Shown here: positions 24,797 through 33,299 of the stretch, piece after piece
Position numbering within the stretch: the stretch's first letter is position 1
Layout: every line of letters begins with the position of its first letter
Assembly (NCBI GenBank): GCA_036273515.1
Contig: DASUHM010000069.1
Span: forward strand, 29,309 to 93,308
Length of the DNA stretch: 64,000 bases
From: Gaiellales bacterium
GTDB lineage: Bacteria > Actinomycetota > Thermoleophilia > Gaiellales > JAICJC01
Direction: 5' to 3'
Made by a program: the position numbers and the translations under genes
The notes under the pieces: generated by a model
Seen by the model: only the letters and a program-made list of their open reading frames with translations
Databases searched by the model: none
What the model was told of the DNA's origin: nothing

Positions 24797-25426
24797 ATGA
24801 ACCGGTGGGACACGAGCCGCATCGAGGCTTTCAGCGACGGCGTGTTCGCGATCGCCATCACGCTGCTCGTGCTCGACATCGACGTGCCGCCGTCCGCGTA
24901 CGAGCACCTGTTCCGCGGCTTCGCCGACCAGTGGCCGGCCTACCTCGCCTTCGCGACGAGCTTCATGACGATCGGCGGGATCTGGATGCTTCACCACGCC
25001 GTCTTCCGCCGCCTCCGCTACGCCAACACCGCCGTCATGCGGATCAACCTGGTGCTCTTGATGACCGTGTCATTCCTGCCGTTCCCGACCCGGATCGTGG
25101 CCGAGGCGATCGAGAGCGCCAGTGCGGAACGGGCAGCCGTCGTGATCTACGGGACGTCGGTGCTCACGATCTCGATCGTCTTCGCCGTCCTGAGCTACGC
25201 CATCGCCCGCGATCCCGAGCTGCTGCAGCCGGGCGTCAGCGCCCGGGAGGTGCGAGCGCTCGTGCGGGCGGTCCAGCCGAACGCCGGCTTCTACGTCGCG
25301 TTCACGTTCCTGGCCGGCGTCGCCCCCCGCATCGCGGCGTTCGGCTTCCTGGCCTCGTCGATCGCCGCCATCCTGCGGACGCGCGGCGACTCCGGCGCGC
25401 CCGGGGTCGAGGTCAGCCCCGGCTGA
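24797..25426 (+). CDS. TMEM175-family (DUF1211) potassium channel
   Basis: 209 aa membrane protein with about six TM helices. The family signature RIEAFSDGVFAIAITLLVLDI (Arg, Phe-Ser-Asp) fills TM1. Bacterial TMEM175 proteins form K+-permeable channels. Divergent from the metG leader with a 40-bp gap; its 3' end overlaps the convergent DUF1989 gene by 14 nt. No partner genes. Confidence 0.9.
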   Translation: MNRWDTSRIEAFSDGVFAIAITLLVLDIDVPPSAYEHLFRGFADQWPAYLAFATSFMTIGGIWMLHHAVFRRLRYANTAVMRINLVLLMTVSFLPFPTRIVAEAIESASAERAAVVIYGTSVLTISIVFAVLSYAIARDPELLQPGVSAREVRALVRAVQPNAGFYVAFTFLAGVAPRIAAFGFLASSIAAILRTRGDSGAPGVEVSPG

Positions 25427-26015
25427 CCTCGAGCACGATCTCGGTCGGGTCCCCCGAGTTGATCGGCACGAGGTCCTGGGGGCAGGCGGAGACCGCGACG
25501 ACGATGTCCATCTCGGCGCGCAGCGTGACCGAGTCGCCCGCGCCGGTTGGCGCGGGCTCCCAGCCGATCGTGCCGCCTTCGCCCACCGGAATGTTCATGA
25601 ACAGGTTGATCGGCTGCGGGATCACGATGCCCTCGTGGCCGAGCGCCGCCATCGCCTTCTGCAGGTTCTCCTCGCACGACGCGTGCCAGCCCTCGGCGCC
25701 GAGCAGCGCGTAGCGGCTCGGATCGCACGCGGCGCACAGCATGTCGTGGATGCCCGGCGAGGTGTCCGCCTCGACCGTCAGGATCGGGCGGCGGTGGTTC
25801 GTCACGAACTGCTCGCCGACCGCCGGGAAGAGCTTGCCGACCCACACGCGCGTGTGCTGGGCGCTGTGGTACTCGCTCAGATCGCCGGCGCAGAACGCGA
25901 AGACGTCGGCGACCTGGCCGCCGCGCGGGTCGATCACGCGGATGCGGTCGCCACGGTGAAGCTCGACCGCATGCCCCTCACGGGCGGGCACGGTGATGGT
26001 GGTGGCGTCGGGCAA
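25413..26015 (-). CDS. DUF1989 (urea carboxylase-associated) family protein
   Basis: 200 aa. Conserved blocks of the family: GGQVADVFAF, EYHSAQHTRVW, FVTNHRRPILTV, HDMLCAACDPSRY, HASCEENL and INLFMNIPV. Members include the carboxyguanidine deiminase subunits and urea-carboxylase-associated proteins, so a role in guanidine/urea-type nitrogen use is plausible and would fit the ureohydrolase cluster 4 kb away. The start is uncertain: TTG at 26015 gives the usual N-terminus, but no good ribosome site is visible. Confidence 0.8.
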   Translation of the reverse strand: MPDATTITVPAREGHAVELHRGDRIRVIDPRGGQVADVFAFCAGDLSEYHSAQHTRVWVGKLFPAVGEQFVTNHRRPILTVEADTSPGIHDMLCAACDPSRYALLGAEGWHASCEENLQKAMAALGHEGIVIPQPINLFMNIPVGEGGTIGWEPAPTGAGDSVTLRAEMDIVVAVSACPQDLVPINSGDPTEIVLEVSRG

Positions 26016-26033
26016 GATGTCGGTCGGGCAGGT

Positions 26034-26479
26034 CGGACCAGAAATTCGCCGTCGTGGCTGGCCTTTCGTCCCCCAACCGAAAGAGCTTTCGAGTTGCCTC
26101 TACAGCTCCTCCGCCTGGCTTCGACCTACTCGGCTGCCCTCGACGGCGCACGAGTGAAGGTACGGCACCGCGCGACCGCTTGCAACCCGAAAGTTCACGC
26201 AGTTTGCGATGTTCCGTCCGGCCGCTGGTGGATGGGTGTGCCCGGCACCTCGCGGCACCGGGGCACCCGCTCATTCCCCCCGGAGGTCCGCCCGCCCCGG
26301 ACCAACGAGATTCGCCGTCGTGGCTGGCCTTTCGTCCCCCGGCCGAAAGAGCTTTCGAGTCACCTCTACAGCTCCTCCGTCCGGCTTCGACCTACTCGGC
26401 TGCCCGCGACGGCGCAGTGGTCAAGCTACGGCACCGCGGGGCGCTCTGCAACCCGAAAGTTCACGCACTTTGCGACGTT
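26034..26479. repeat. Imperfect direct repeat, two ~182-bp copies
   Basis: Copy 1 (about 26034-26214) and copy 2 (about 26297-26479) share long identical blocks such as ATTCGCCGTCGTGGCTGGCC, GAAAGAGCTTTCGAG, TTCGACCTACTCGGCTGCCC and GCAACCCGAAAGTTCACGCA. The 82-bp spacer is unrelated. This and its flanks are the only contents of the 26016-26516 gap. The blocks contain small inverted repeats (CGAAAG-AG-CTTTCG), so an RNA or a mobile-element relic are both possible; no convincing protein. Confidence 0.75.
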
Positions 26480-26502
26480 GCGGCACACGACTTCCCATCA
26501 TC

Positions 26503-26508
26503 TAGAGT
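26503..26508 (+). promoter_or_regulatory. -10 box TAGAGT of dppA operon
   Basis: First base 14 nt before the dppA ATG. TTGCGG at 26478, with 19-nt spacing, is a possible -35 lying in repeat copy 2. Confidence 0.45.
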
Positions 26509-26516
26509 TGCCGCCC

Positions 26517-27344
26517 ATGCGCGTGTTCATCGTGAGCGACATGGAGGGCGTCGCCGGCATCACGAACTGGAGCGGGGTCGGCGCGGGCGACCCGCTCTAC
26601 GAGGAGGGCCGCACCCTCTATACCGAGGAGATCAACGCCGCCGTCCGCGGCGCGCGGGCCGCCGGGGCGACCGAGGTCGTCGTCATGGACTGCCACGGCG
26701 CCGGCGGCGACCTGTCGTTCAACTCGCTGCGGCCCGACCTGCTCGACGACGGCTGCGAGTTCGTCGTCCAGCGCGAGTGGACCGAGTACACGGGCGCGCT
26801 CGAGGACGGCTGCGACGCCGCGCTCTTCGTCGGCATGCACGCGATGGCCGGCACCGCCGACGCGCAGATGAGCCACACCGTCTCCGGCACCCAGTGGCAC
26901 GGCCTCTACTTCAACGGCCGCGAGATGGGGGAGACGGGAATCAACGCGGCGCTGTGCGGCACGTGGGGCTGCCCGGTCCTGCTCGTGACCGGCGATCAGG
27001 CCGCCTGCCGGGAGGGCAAGGAGCTGCTCGGCGACGGCCTCGAGACCGTCGAGGTGAAGACCGCGCTCGGCCGGTTCAGCGCCCGGCACAAGACGCCCAA
27101 CGTGGCCCGCGCGATGATCGAGGAGGGGGCGAAGCGCGCGCTCGGCAACCTGAAGGCAGTGGCTCCCTACGACCCGGGCCGGCCGTGCGAGATCCGGGTC
27201 GAGTTCGCAAGCCCCGACCACGCCGAGCAGTTCCGCCACCACCCGGCCGTCGAGATCACCGACCCGCGCACGATCGTCAGCACCGGCCCCGACTGGTGGT
27301 CCGCCTGGCGCCAGTTCTACTTCTCGTTCCGGTGGCCGGACTGA
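26517..27344 (+). CDS. dppA: D-aminopeptidase DppA (M55 family)
   Basis: 275 aa zinc aminopeptidase acting on D-amino-acid peptides, typically from peptidoglycan turnover. Seen: SDMEGVAG (S-x-D-x-E-G metal motif), MDCHGAGGD, VGMHAMAG (G-x-H-x3-G) and SHTVSG. Full length for M55. The ATG follows a TAGAGT box with no ribosome site. The next gene's ATG overlaps its TGA (TGATG), so it is coupled to cystathionine beta-synthase. The functional reason for that pairing is unclear. Confidence 0.93.
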   Translation: MRVFIVSDMEGVAGITNWSGVGAGDPLYEEGRTLYTEEINAAVRGARAAGATEVVVMDCHGAGGDLSFNSLRPDLLDDGCEFVVQREWTEYTGALEDGCDAALFVGMHAMAGTADAQMSHTVSGTQWHGLYFNGREMGETGINAALCGTWGCPVLLVTGDQAACREGKELLGDGLETVEVKTALGRFSARHKTPNVARAMIEEGAKRALGNLKAVAPYDPGRPCEIRVEFASPDHAEQFRHHPAVEITDPRTIVSTGPDWWSAWRQFYFSFRWPD

Positions 27345-28732
27345 TGCCGCGCGACTACCCGACGGTGCTCGACCTGATCGGCGGCACGCCGCTCGTGCGT
27401 CTGCAGCGGGTCGCGCGCGACGTCGAGCCGACCGTGGTCGCGAAGCTCGAGTGGATGAACCCCGGCGGCTCGGTCAAGGACCGGATCGGCCTGCGCATGA
27501 TCGAGGCGGCCGAGCGCGGGGGGCTCCTGAAGCCCGGAGGGACGATCGTCGAGCCGACCTCCGGCAACACCGGCGTCGGCCTCGCGATGGTCGCCGCGCT
27601 GCGCGGCTACCGGATGATCTTCGTCATGCCGGACAAGATGAGCCAGGAGAAGATCTCGCTCCTGCGCGCGTTCGGCGCCGAGGTGATCGTGTGTCCGACC
27701 GCCGTCGACGCCGCCTCGCCGGAGAGCTACTACTCGGTGTCGGACCGGCTGGCCGAGGAGATCCCGGGCGCGTTCAAGCCGAACCAGTACGCGAACGCCG
27801 CGAACCCCAAGGCCCACTACGACACGACCGGCCCGGAGATCTGGGAGCAGACGGGGGGCGAGCTCGACGCGCTCGTGATCTCCGTCGGCACCGGTGGAAC
27901 GATCTCCGGCTCGGCCCGCTACCTGAAGGAGAAGAAGCCCGACCTGCTCGTCGTCGGCGCCGACCCGGAGGGCTCGATCTACTCGTCCGAGACCATGCAC
28001 CCCTACCTGGTCGAGGGCATCGGAGAGGACTTCTGGCCCGAGACGTTCGACCCGGCGCTGGTCGACGAGTACGTCACCGTGTCCGACCGCGACTCGTTCC
28101 TGACCGCGCGGCGCATGGCCCGCGAGGAGGGCATGCTCGTCGGCGGGTCGGGCGGCACCGCGGTGCACGCGGCGCTCGAGGTCGCCGGCCGGTTCGGCCA
28201 CGCCGCCACCATCGTGACGCTGATCCCCGACGGGGGCCGCGCCTATCTGAGCAAGTTCCTGAACGACAACTACATGCTCGAGTACGGCTTCCTCGAACGG
28301 TCTACGCCGGTGCCCACTGTCGAGCAGGTCGTGATCGCAAAGCACGGCCACGAGATGCCGGAGCTGGTCACGATCGAGGCCCACCACAAGGTGGGCGAGG
28401 CGATCGAGCTGATGCAGCGCTACTCGATCTCGCAGCTGCCGGTGGTGCGGACGCAGCCGCCGGAGTCGCTGGCCGACGTCGTTGGCGCGCTGCAGGACCG
28501 CGGCCTGCTCGACCGCGTCTTCAAGAACCCGGACGCGCTGCAGGACAACGTCGCCGAGGCGATGGGGCCGCCGCTCGCCGCCGTCCAGGACGGCGACTCG
28601 CTCGACCGCGTCTTCGCCGATCTCACCGCCGGCAGCCCCGCGGTCGTCGTCGTGCGCGGCGGCCGGCCGGCGGGCATGCTGACCCGCTCCGACCTGCTCG
28701 AGTTCCTGGCGCACCGGCGCGACGGCGGGTGA
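27344..28732 (+). CDS. cbs: Cystathionine beta-synthase
   Basis: 462 aa PLP enzyme condensing serine and homocysteine to cystathionine (reverse transsulfuration). The catalytic domain has GGSVKDR with the PLP lysine at residue 45, TSGNTG binding the cofactor and SVGTGGTISG for the phosphate. The C-terminal CBS pair (about 340-460, HHKVGEAIELMQRYSISQLPVV and LTRSDLLEFL) distinguishes it from cysteine synthase. Coupled to dppA upstream and the glycosylase downstream (GTGA). Confidence 0.93.
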   Translation: MPRDYPTVLDLIGGTPLVRLQRVARDVEPTVVAKLEWMNPGGSVKDRIGLRMIEAAERGGLLKPGGTIVEPTSGNTGVGLAMVAALRGYRMIFVMPDKMSQEKISLLRAFGAEVIVCPTAVDAASPESYYSVSDRLAEEIPGAFKPNQYANAANPKAHYDTTGPEIWEQTGGELDALVISVGTGGTISGSARYLKEKKPDLLVVGADPEGSIYSSETMHPYLVEGIGEDFWPETFDPALVDEYVTVSDRDSFLTARRMAREEGMLVGGSGGTAVHAALEVAGRFGHAATIVTLIPDGGRAYLSKFLNDNYMLEYGFLERSTPVPTVEQVVIAKHGHEMPELVTIEAHHKVGEAIELMQRYSISQLPVVRTQPPESLADVVGALQDRGLLDRVFKNPDALQDNVAEAMGPPLAAVQDGDSLDRVFADLTAGSPAVVVVRGGRPAGMLTRSDLLEFLAHRRDGG

Positions 28733-29850
28733 CGCAGCTCGCCGCGGCGGCCCTGCGCCGGCATGTCGTCGCCGCGCAGGGCTACGCGACCCGGCTGCGC
28801 CGGGGCAAGGCCGCCGACGTCGAGGCCGTCGTCGGACGGCTGTCCTGCGTGCAGCTCGACTCGATCTCGACGGTCGCGCGCAGCCACCGGCTGACGCTGC
28901 TCTCGCGGGTCGGCACATATCCGGCCGGCACGGTGTCGAGGCTCATGCGCGCCGGACGCCTGTTCGAGTACTGGGCCCACGAGGCGTGTCTGCTCCCGAT
29001 CGAGCACTGGCCGCTGATGCGCAGCTTCATGCGTGACCGCTCGCACCCGTGGTGGGGGCCGATCATCGAGCGCGAGCCGGCGCTGGCCGATCACGTGATG
29101 GGCGCGATCCGCGAGCGGGGCCCGCTGGGCTCGCGCGACTTCGAGGGCGAGCGCTCCGGCGGGATGTGGAACCTGAAGCCGGCCAAGCGGATGCTCGAGG
29201 CGCTCTGGAGCGCGGGCGACCTGGCGATCGCCGGCCGCGAGGGGTTCCAGCGCATGTACGACCTGCCCGAGCGGGTGATCCCCGACGCCGTCCTCGGGGC
29301 GCCGGTCCCCGACGAGGACGAGGTGCTGCGGCGGCTCGTCGTGCTGGCCGTGCGGGGCCGCGGGGCGCTGACCGAGGCGGGCGTCGTCGAGCACTGGCGC
29401 CTGAAGGGCGGGACCGCCCGGATCCGCGGGCCCGTCGCCGACGTCATCGCCGCCGGCGAGCTCGTCCGCGCCGAGGTCTCCGACGGCGGCGCCCCGGTCC
29501 TGCTCGCCGCGGACGCCGATCCCGAGGCGGCAACGCCGGCCGGGGCCGTCCTCCTCTCGCCGTTCGACAACCTGCTGTGGGACCGCCCCTTCGCGGAGCG
29601 GGTGCTCGGCTTCAAGCACCTGATCGAGGTCTACAAGCCGGCCCCCGAGCGGCGCTACGGCTACTACGTCCTGCCGGTCCTCGCCAACGACCGCATCGTC
29701 GGCCGGGCCGACATCAAGGCCGATCGGGCGGCGGGCACGCTGACGGCGAAGGCCTGGCACCCGGAGGGCCGCTTCCGCAGCACCGAGCCGCTCGAGCGGG
29801 CGCTGGCGCGGCTGGCCCGCCAGCTCGGCCTCACGCCCGTCACCACCTAG
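28729..29850 (+). CDS. Winged-helix DNA glycosylase, YcaQ/AlkX family
   Basis: 373 aa. HTH_42-type protein with the key Q-x-D motif in SCVQLDSISTVARSH, the region that in E. coli YcaQ unhooks interstrand crosslinks. Other family blocks: FEYWAHEACLLP, GGMWNLKPAKRMLEALW and LSPFDNLLWDRPF. The GTG start overlaps the CBS stop by 4 nt. A DNA-repair enzyme inside a sulfur amino-acid operon is odd; a link through toxic thiol or aldehyde adducts would be speculation. Confidence 0.87.
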   Translation: MTQLAAAALRRHVVAAQGYATRLRRGKAADVEAVVGRLSCVQLDSISTVARSHRLTLLSRVGTYPAGTVSRLMRAGRLFEYWAHEACLLPIEHWPLMRSFMRDRSHPWWGPIIEREPALADHVMGAIRERGPLGSRDFEGERSGGMWNLKPAKRMLEALWSAGDLAIAGREGFQRMYDLPERVIPDAVLGAPVPDEDEVLRRLVVLAVRGRGALTEAGVVEHWRLKGGTARIRGPVADVIAAGELVRAEVSDGGAPVLLAADADPEAATPAGAVLLSPFDNLLWDRPFAERVLGFKHLIEVYKPAPERRYGYYVLPVLANDRIVGRADIKADRAAGTLTAKAWHPEGRFRSTEPLERALARLARQLGLTPVTT

Positions 29851-29855
29851 CCATC

Positions 29856-29861
29856 TAGACT
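29856..29861 (+). promoter_or_regulatory. -10 box TAGACT, leaderless start
   Basis: First base exactly 12 nt before the ATG at 29868, giving the transsulfuration gene its own leaderless promoter. Confidence 0.5.
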
Positions 29862-29867
29862 CGCGAC

Positions 29868-30995
29868 ATGGACTTCGAGACCCGCGCCATCCACACCGGC
29901 CAGGAGCCCGACCCGCGCACGGGCGCTGTGGCCGTCCCGATCTACCAGACGTCGACCTACGCCCAGCAGGCCGTGGGCGAGTACGAGTACGACTACTCGC
30001 GCACACGAAACCCCACCCGCGACGCGCTGGAGGAGTGCCTGGCGTCGCTCGAGGCAGCGGCGCACGGCCTCGCCTTCGCGTCCGGCATGGCTGCCGCGAC
30101 GACGGTGATGCACCTGATCGACCCGGCCAGGCGGGTGGTGTCGGTGAACGACGTGTACGGCGGCACGTACCGGCTCTTCTCCAAGGTGTACGAGCCGAAG
30201 GGCTACCGCTTCACCTACCTGTCCGCGGAGCAGTGCAACACCGAGCTCGCCGACCACCTCGGCGACGACACGGGCCTCGTCTGGCTGGAGACGCCGACGA
30301 ACCCGCTCCTGAACGTGGTCGACCTGCGCGCGGCCGCCGATGCCGCGCACGCCGCCGGCGCGATCGTCGTCGTCGACAACACGTTCGCGTCGCCGTACCT
30401 GCAGCGGCCGATCGAGCACGGCGCCGACATCGTCGTGCACTCGACCACCAAGTACCTCGGCGGCCACTCGGACCTCATCGGCGGCTTCGCCGCGACCGAC
30501 GACGACGCGCTCGCCGACCGGCTCGCGTTCCTGCAGAACTCGCTCGGGGGTGTGCCGGGCCCCCTGGACGCGTGGCTCGTGCTGCGCGGCCTGAAGACGC
30601 TCGGCGTGCGCATGCGCGCCCATTGCGAGAACGCCGCCCGGGTGGTCGAGTTCCTGCAAGGGCACCCGGGCGTCGAGACCGTGCTCTACCCGGGCCTGGC
30701 CGGCCACCCCGGCCACGCCATCGCCGCCCGCCAGATGGACGGCTTCGGCGGCATGGTCTCGTTCCTGGCGCCGTCCGAGGACGAGGCGGTCGCGCTCGTC
30801 GCCCGCACGAGGATCTGGACGCTGGCCGAGAGCCTGGGCGGCGTCGAGAGCCTGATCGAGCATCCCGGCCGCATGACCCACGCCTCGACCGCGGACTCGG
30901 CCTTCGCGACGCCGGGCACCCTCGTGCGGCTCTCGGTCGGGATCGAGTCGGCGGCAGACCTGATCGCCGACCTCGACCAGGCCCTGCGCGGCTAG
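29868..30995 (+). CDS. Cys/Met-metabolism PLP enzyme (cystathionine gamma-lyase/synthase)
   Basis: 375 aa. Seen: the Tyr-Asp-Tyr-Ser-Arg-Thr-x-Asn-Pro-Thr entry motif (YDYSRTRNPT), SGMAA, YGGTYRLF, VDNTFASPYLQ and the PLP lysine near residue 195 (HSTTKYLGGHSD). With cystathionine beta-synthase two genes upstream, cystathionine gamma-lyase (making cysteine) is the favoured reaction; gamma-synthase cannot be excluded from sequence alone. No usable ribosome site, but a TAGACT box lies 12 nt away. Confidence 0.92.
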   Translation: MDFETRAIHTGQEPDPRTGAVAVPIYQTSTYAQQAVGEYEYDYSRTRNPTRDALEECLASLEAAAHGLAFASGMAAATTVMHLIDPARRVVSVNDVYGGTYRLFSKVYEPKGYRFTYLSAEQCNTELADHLGDDTGLVWLETPTNPLLNVVDLRAAADAAHAAGAIVVVDNTFASPYLQRPIEHGADIVVHSTTKYLGGHSDLIGGFAATDDDALADRLAFLQNSLGGVPGPLDAWLVLRGLKTLGVRMRAHCENAARVVEFLQGHPGVETVLYPGLAGHPGHAIAARQMDGFGGMVSFLAPSEDEAVALVARTRIWTLAESLGGVESLIEHPGRMTHASTADSAFATPGTLVRLSVGIESAADLIADLDQALRG

Positions 30996-31001
30996 GCTGC
31001 C

Positions 31002-31039
31002 GGACCCGCCAAGCGGGTCAGACCCCTTCTGGCGGGTCC
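31002..31039. repeat. Palindromic repeat, GGACCCGCC arms, GGGTCAGACCCC core
   Basis: Perfect 9-bp outer arms GGACCCGCC (31002-31010) and GGCGGGTCC (31031-31039) around GGGTCAGACCCC. Sits between convergent genes and may serve as terminator. The TGA of the minus-strand acetyltransferase (31018-31020) lies in the core. Confidence 0.7.
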
Positions 31040-31605
31040 CCCGGGATCAGCGAGTAGACGTACGCGTCGGCGCGGCGACCGGTGTCGCCGATGTCGAGGA
31101 AGTCGCGCAGGAGGCCCTCACGCCGGAAGCTCGACCGCTCGAGCACGCGCAGCGAGGCCCGGTTGCCCGGCTCGACGAGGGCCTCGATCCGCCGCAGCCC
31201 GGCCTCGGCGATCGCCCACCGCGTGAGCAGGCGCACCGCCGATGTCGCCAGGCCGCGGCGGCGGGCGCGGGCGAGCACCCAGTAGCCGATGCCGGCCGTG
31301 CCCGCCTGGGTCTCGAACGCCAGCCGCCCCTCGGACGGCCCGGCCACGGGTGCGACGCCCGGGCGGGGCCGGGCGTTCAGCGAGATGCACCCGAGCGGGT
31401 CACCGGAGGAGGCCTCGGCGATCGCGAGCGAGAGGCCGGCGCCGTCCGTCTGCCGCCGCAGCTGCATCTCGATCCAGGCCAGCGCGCTGCCGCTGTCGAC
31501 GCCCTTCCCCTCGGCGGCGCAGGCCACGTCGGCGGACGTCCAGCGGCGCAGCACGACGTCGCCGGCGGCGAGGTCGGGCTCGGGGTAGGGGACCGCCGCC
31601 GTCAG
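31018..31605 (-). CDS. GNAT-family N-acetyltransferase (RimJ-like)
   Basis: 195 aa. Seen: N-terminal strand VVLRRWTSADV, LGCISLNAR, the acetyl-CoA loop GIGYWVLARARRRGLATSAVRLLTRWA, and NRASLRVLERSSFRREGLLR. These are features of RimJ/RimL-type ribosomal-protein acetyltransferases. No ATG or GTG fits; a CTG at 31605 that overlaps the stop of the upstream small gene (CTGA) gives the family's usual N-terminus by translational coupling. The last codons come from a palindromic repeat. Confidence 0.82.
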   Translation of the reverse strand: MTAAVPYPEPDLAAGDVVLRRWTSADVACAAEGKGVDSGSALAWIEMQLRRQTDGAGLSLAIAEASSGDPLGCISLNARPRPGVAPVAGPSEGRLAFETQAGTAGIGYWVLARARRRGLATSAVRLLTRWAIAEAGLRRIEALVEPGNRASLRVLERSSFRREGLLRDFLDIGDTGRRADAYVYSLIPGDPPEGV

Positions 31606-31781
31606 GCCGCCATGTGCCTGTCGCCGCGCTCGTCGGCGCCCTCGTCCGCCTGCTCCTCCTCCTCGACGCGGCGGATCTCCGCCTCGACGGCGCGGCGGCT
31701 CACGCCGAACATCGACGCTGTCACGAGGACGAGGATGATGCCGGCGACTGCGGCGATCACGATGAGGTACGGCTCGGTCAC
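31602..31781 (-). CDS. Small membrane protein, TM helix plus acidic coiled tail
   Basis: 59 aa from a GTG at 31781. Residues 5-25 (LIVIAAVAGIILVLVTASMF) form one TM helix. The remainder (SRRAVEAEIRRVEEEEQADE...) is a charged helix likely to lie in the cytoplasm. Its stop overlaps the acetyltransferase start. Easily missed because of its size; the clean TM-plus-helix design and coupling argue that it is real. Function unknown. Confidence 0.65.
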   Translation of the reverse strand: MTEPYLIVIAAVAGIILVLVTASMFGVSRRAVEAEIRRVEEEEQADEGADERGDRHMAA

Positions 31782-31826
31782 GGGTCCCGCCTGCCCTTCG
31801 CCCTCGCCCGCGAAACACCTTCACGA

Positions 31827-31832
31827 TAGGTT
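31827..31832 (+). promoter_or_regulatory. -10 box TAGGTT, leaderless start of selenoprotein operon
   Basis: First base exactly 12 nt before the ATG at 31839. Confidence 0.5.
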
Positions 31833-31838
31833 CCGGCT

Positions 31839-33299
31839 ATGGCTCCGGCGTTCACGCTTCCGAGCACGAGGGGCGCGCCGGTGGCGCTGGCCGACCTGCT
31901 CGCGGCCGGTTCCGCCGTCGTCATGTTCGTCACCGACGACTGCCCCACCTGCGAGCTGGCGCTGCGGCGCCTGGCGGCCGCCGACGCCGAAGTCGCGGTC
32001 GTCTGCGAGGCCCCGCCGGCGGCCGCCTCCCGCCTCGCCGCGAGGACGGGTTTCCGCGGGCGGATGCTGTCCGAGCCGGCGCCGTACGAGACGTCGCGCG
32101 CCTACGGGCTCGAGGCGGTGCCGACGACGGTCGCGATCGCGCCGGGGGGCGAGGTGACCGAGACCGTGGTGGGCTGGGACGCGGCCGCGCTCTCGGCGCT
32201 GGTCGGGATCGACCTGGGCGGCGAGGCCCCGGCGCGCAAGCCCGGCTGCGCCGCCAAGTCGACCTACGACGCCGCCCAGCTCGCCGCCGACGCCGACACC
32301 GGCGGCGACGACCCGGAGGCGATGTTCGAGCTCGGCTGGACGGACGGCCTGCCGACCGTCGCGCCGACGCCCGAGCGGGTCGCCGCGATGCTGGACGGGC
32401 GCGACCCGGCGGTCTCGCTCGGCCCGGTGCCGCCCGGAATGGGCGAGGCGACGCTCGAGCGGGTGGCGGCCTGCGCCGTTCTGGCCGGCTGCCGGCCGGA
32501 GCACTTCGCCGTCGTCGAGGCGGCCGTGCGGGCGATGCTCGTGCCCGGCTTCAACCTGCACGGCCAGGCGGTGACGACCCAGCCCGCCGGCCAGATCGCC
32601 GTCGTCAACGGGCCGGTGCGGGCCGCCGCCGGGCTGAACTCACGTATGGGCGCGCTCGGGCCGGGGCCGCGCGCGAACGCCACCGTCGGCCGGGCGCTTC
32701 GGCTCGTCGTGGCCCTCACCGGCGAGGGCATGCCGGGCCGGCTCGACCGCTCCACCCTCGGCCAGGCGGGCAAGGTCGGCACCTGCATCGCCGAGGACGA
32801 GGAGCGCAGCCCCTGGCCGCCGCTCCACGTCGAGCGCGGACTGGCGGCCGGGGCATCGGCGGTCACGCTGCTCGCGGGCGACGCCCCGCTCTCGATCTCC
32901 GAGCACCGCAGTCGCACGCCGGAGGAGCTGGCGGCGGCGCTCGGCTGGGGGGCGGCGACGCTATGGAGCCCGAACTGGTGGCCGATCGGCGCAGCCACGC
33001 TGTTCGTCATCTGCCCCGAGCACGCCGACACGCTGGCGGCCGGCGGATGGAGCAAGGCGGACGTCCGCCATGCGATCTGGGAGACCGTGCAGCGGCCCGC
33101 CGGCGAGCTCCGCCGCGGCGAGTTCACGGACCGGGTCGGCCAGGCGGCCGACCCCGAGCTCGTCCCCAAGTGGGACTCGCCCGACGACATCCTGCTGATC
33201 GTCGCCGGCGGCGAGGCCGGCCGCTTCTCGGCGGTCTTCGGCCCGTGCGTCGGCATGGACTGGTCACCCGTCACCCAGGAGGTGCGATGCGATACGTGA
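31839..33299 (+). CDS. Thioredoxin-fold domain fused to large conserved domain; selenoprotein partner
   Basis: 486 aa. Residues 1-130 look like a thioredoxin/peroxiredoxin-like domain: APAFTLPSTRG, a CPTC redox motif near residue 36 (TDDCPTCELALRRL) and the cis-Pro strand AVPTTVAIAPGGE. Residues 155-486 form a conserved domain I cannot name (LGWTDGLPTVAPTPERVAAM, GPVPPGMGEATLERVA, LWSPNWWPIGAATLFVICPEH). The downstream UGSC gene starts inside its last codons (13-nt overlap) with a strong AGGAGG, so the two are stoichiometrically linked. A redox partnership is inferred. Confidence 0.8.
   Translation: MAPAFTLPSTRGAPVALADLLAAGSAVVMFVTDDCPTCELALRRLAAADAEVAVVCEAPPAAASRLAARTGFRGRMLSEPAPYETSRAYGLEAVPTTVAIAPGGEVTETVVGWDAAALSALVGIDLGGEAPARKPGCAAKSTYDAAQLAADADTGGDDPEAMFELGWTDGLPTVAPTPERVAAMLDGRDPAVSLGPVPPGMGEATLERVAACAVLAGCRPEHFAVVEAAVRAMLVPGFNLHGQAVTTQPAGQIAVVNGPVRAAAGLNSRMGALGPGPRANATVGRALRLVVALTGEGMPGRLDRSTLGQAGKVGTCIAEDEERSPWPPLHVERGLAAGASAVTLLAGDAPLSISEHRSRTPEELAAALGWGAATLWSPNWWPIGAATLFVICPEHADTLAAGGWSKADVRHAIWETVQRPAGELRRGEFTDRVGQAADPELVPKWDSPDDILLIVAGGEAGRFSAVFGPCVGMDWSPVTQEVRCDT

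Noticed and set aside
26034..26479. Repeat pair as a CRISPR array or as a coding duplication
   Set aside because: Only two copies, far too long and divergent for CRISPR; changes between copies are not biased to third codon positions in any frame I inspected.
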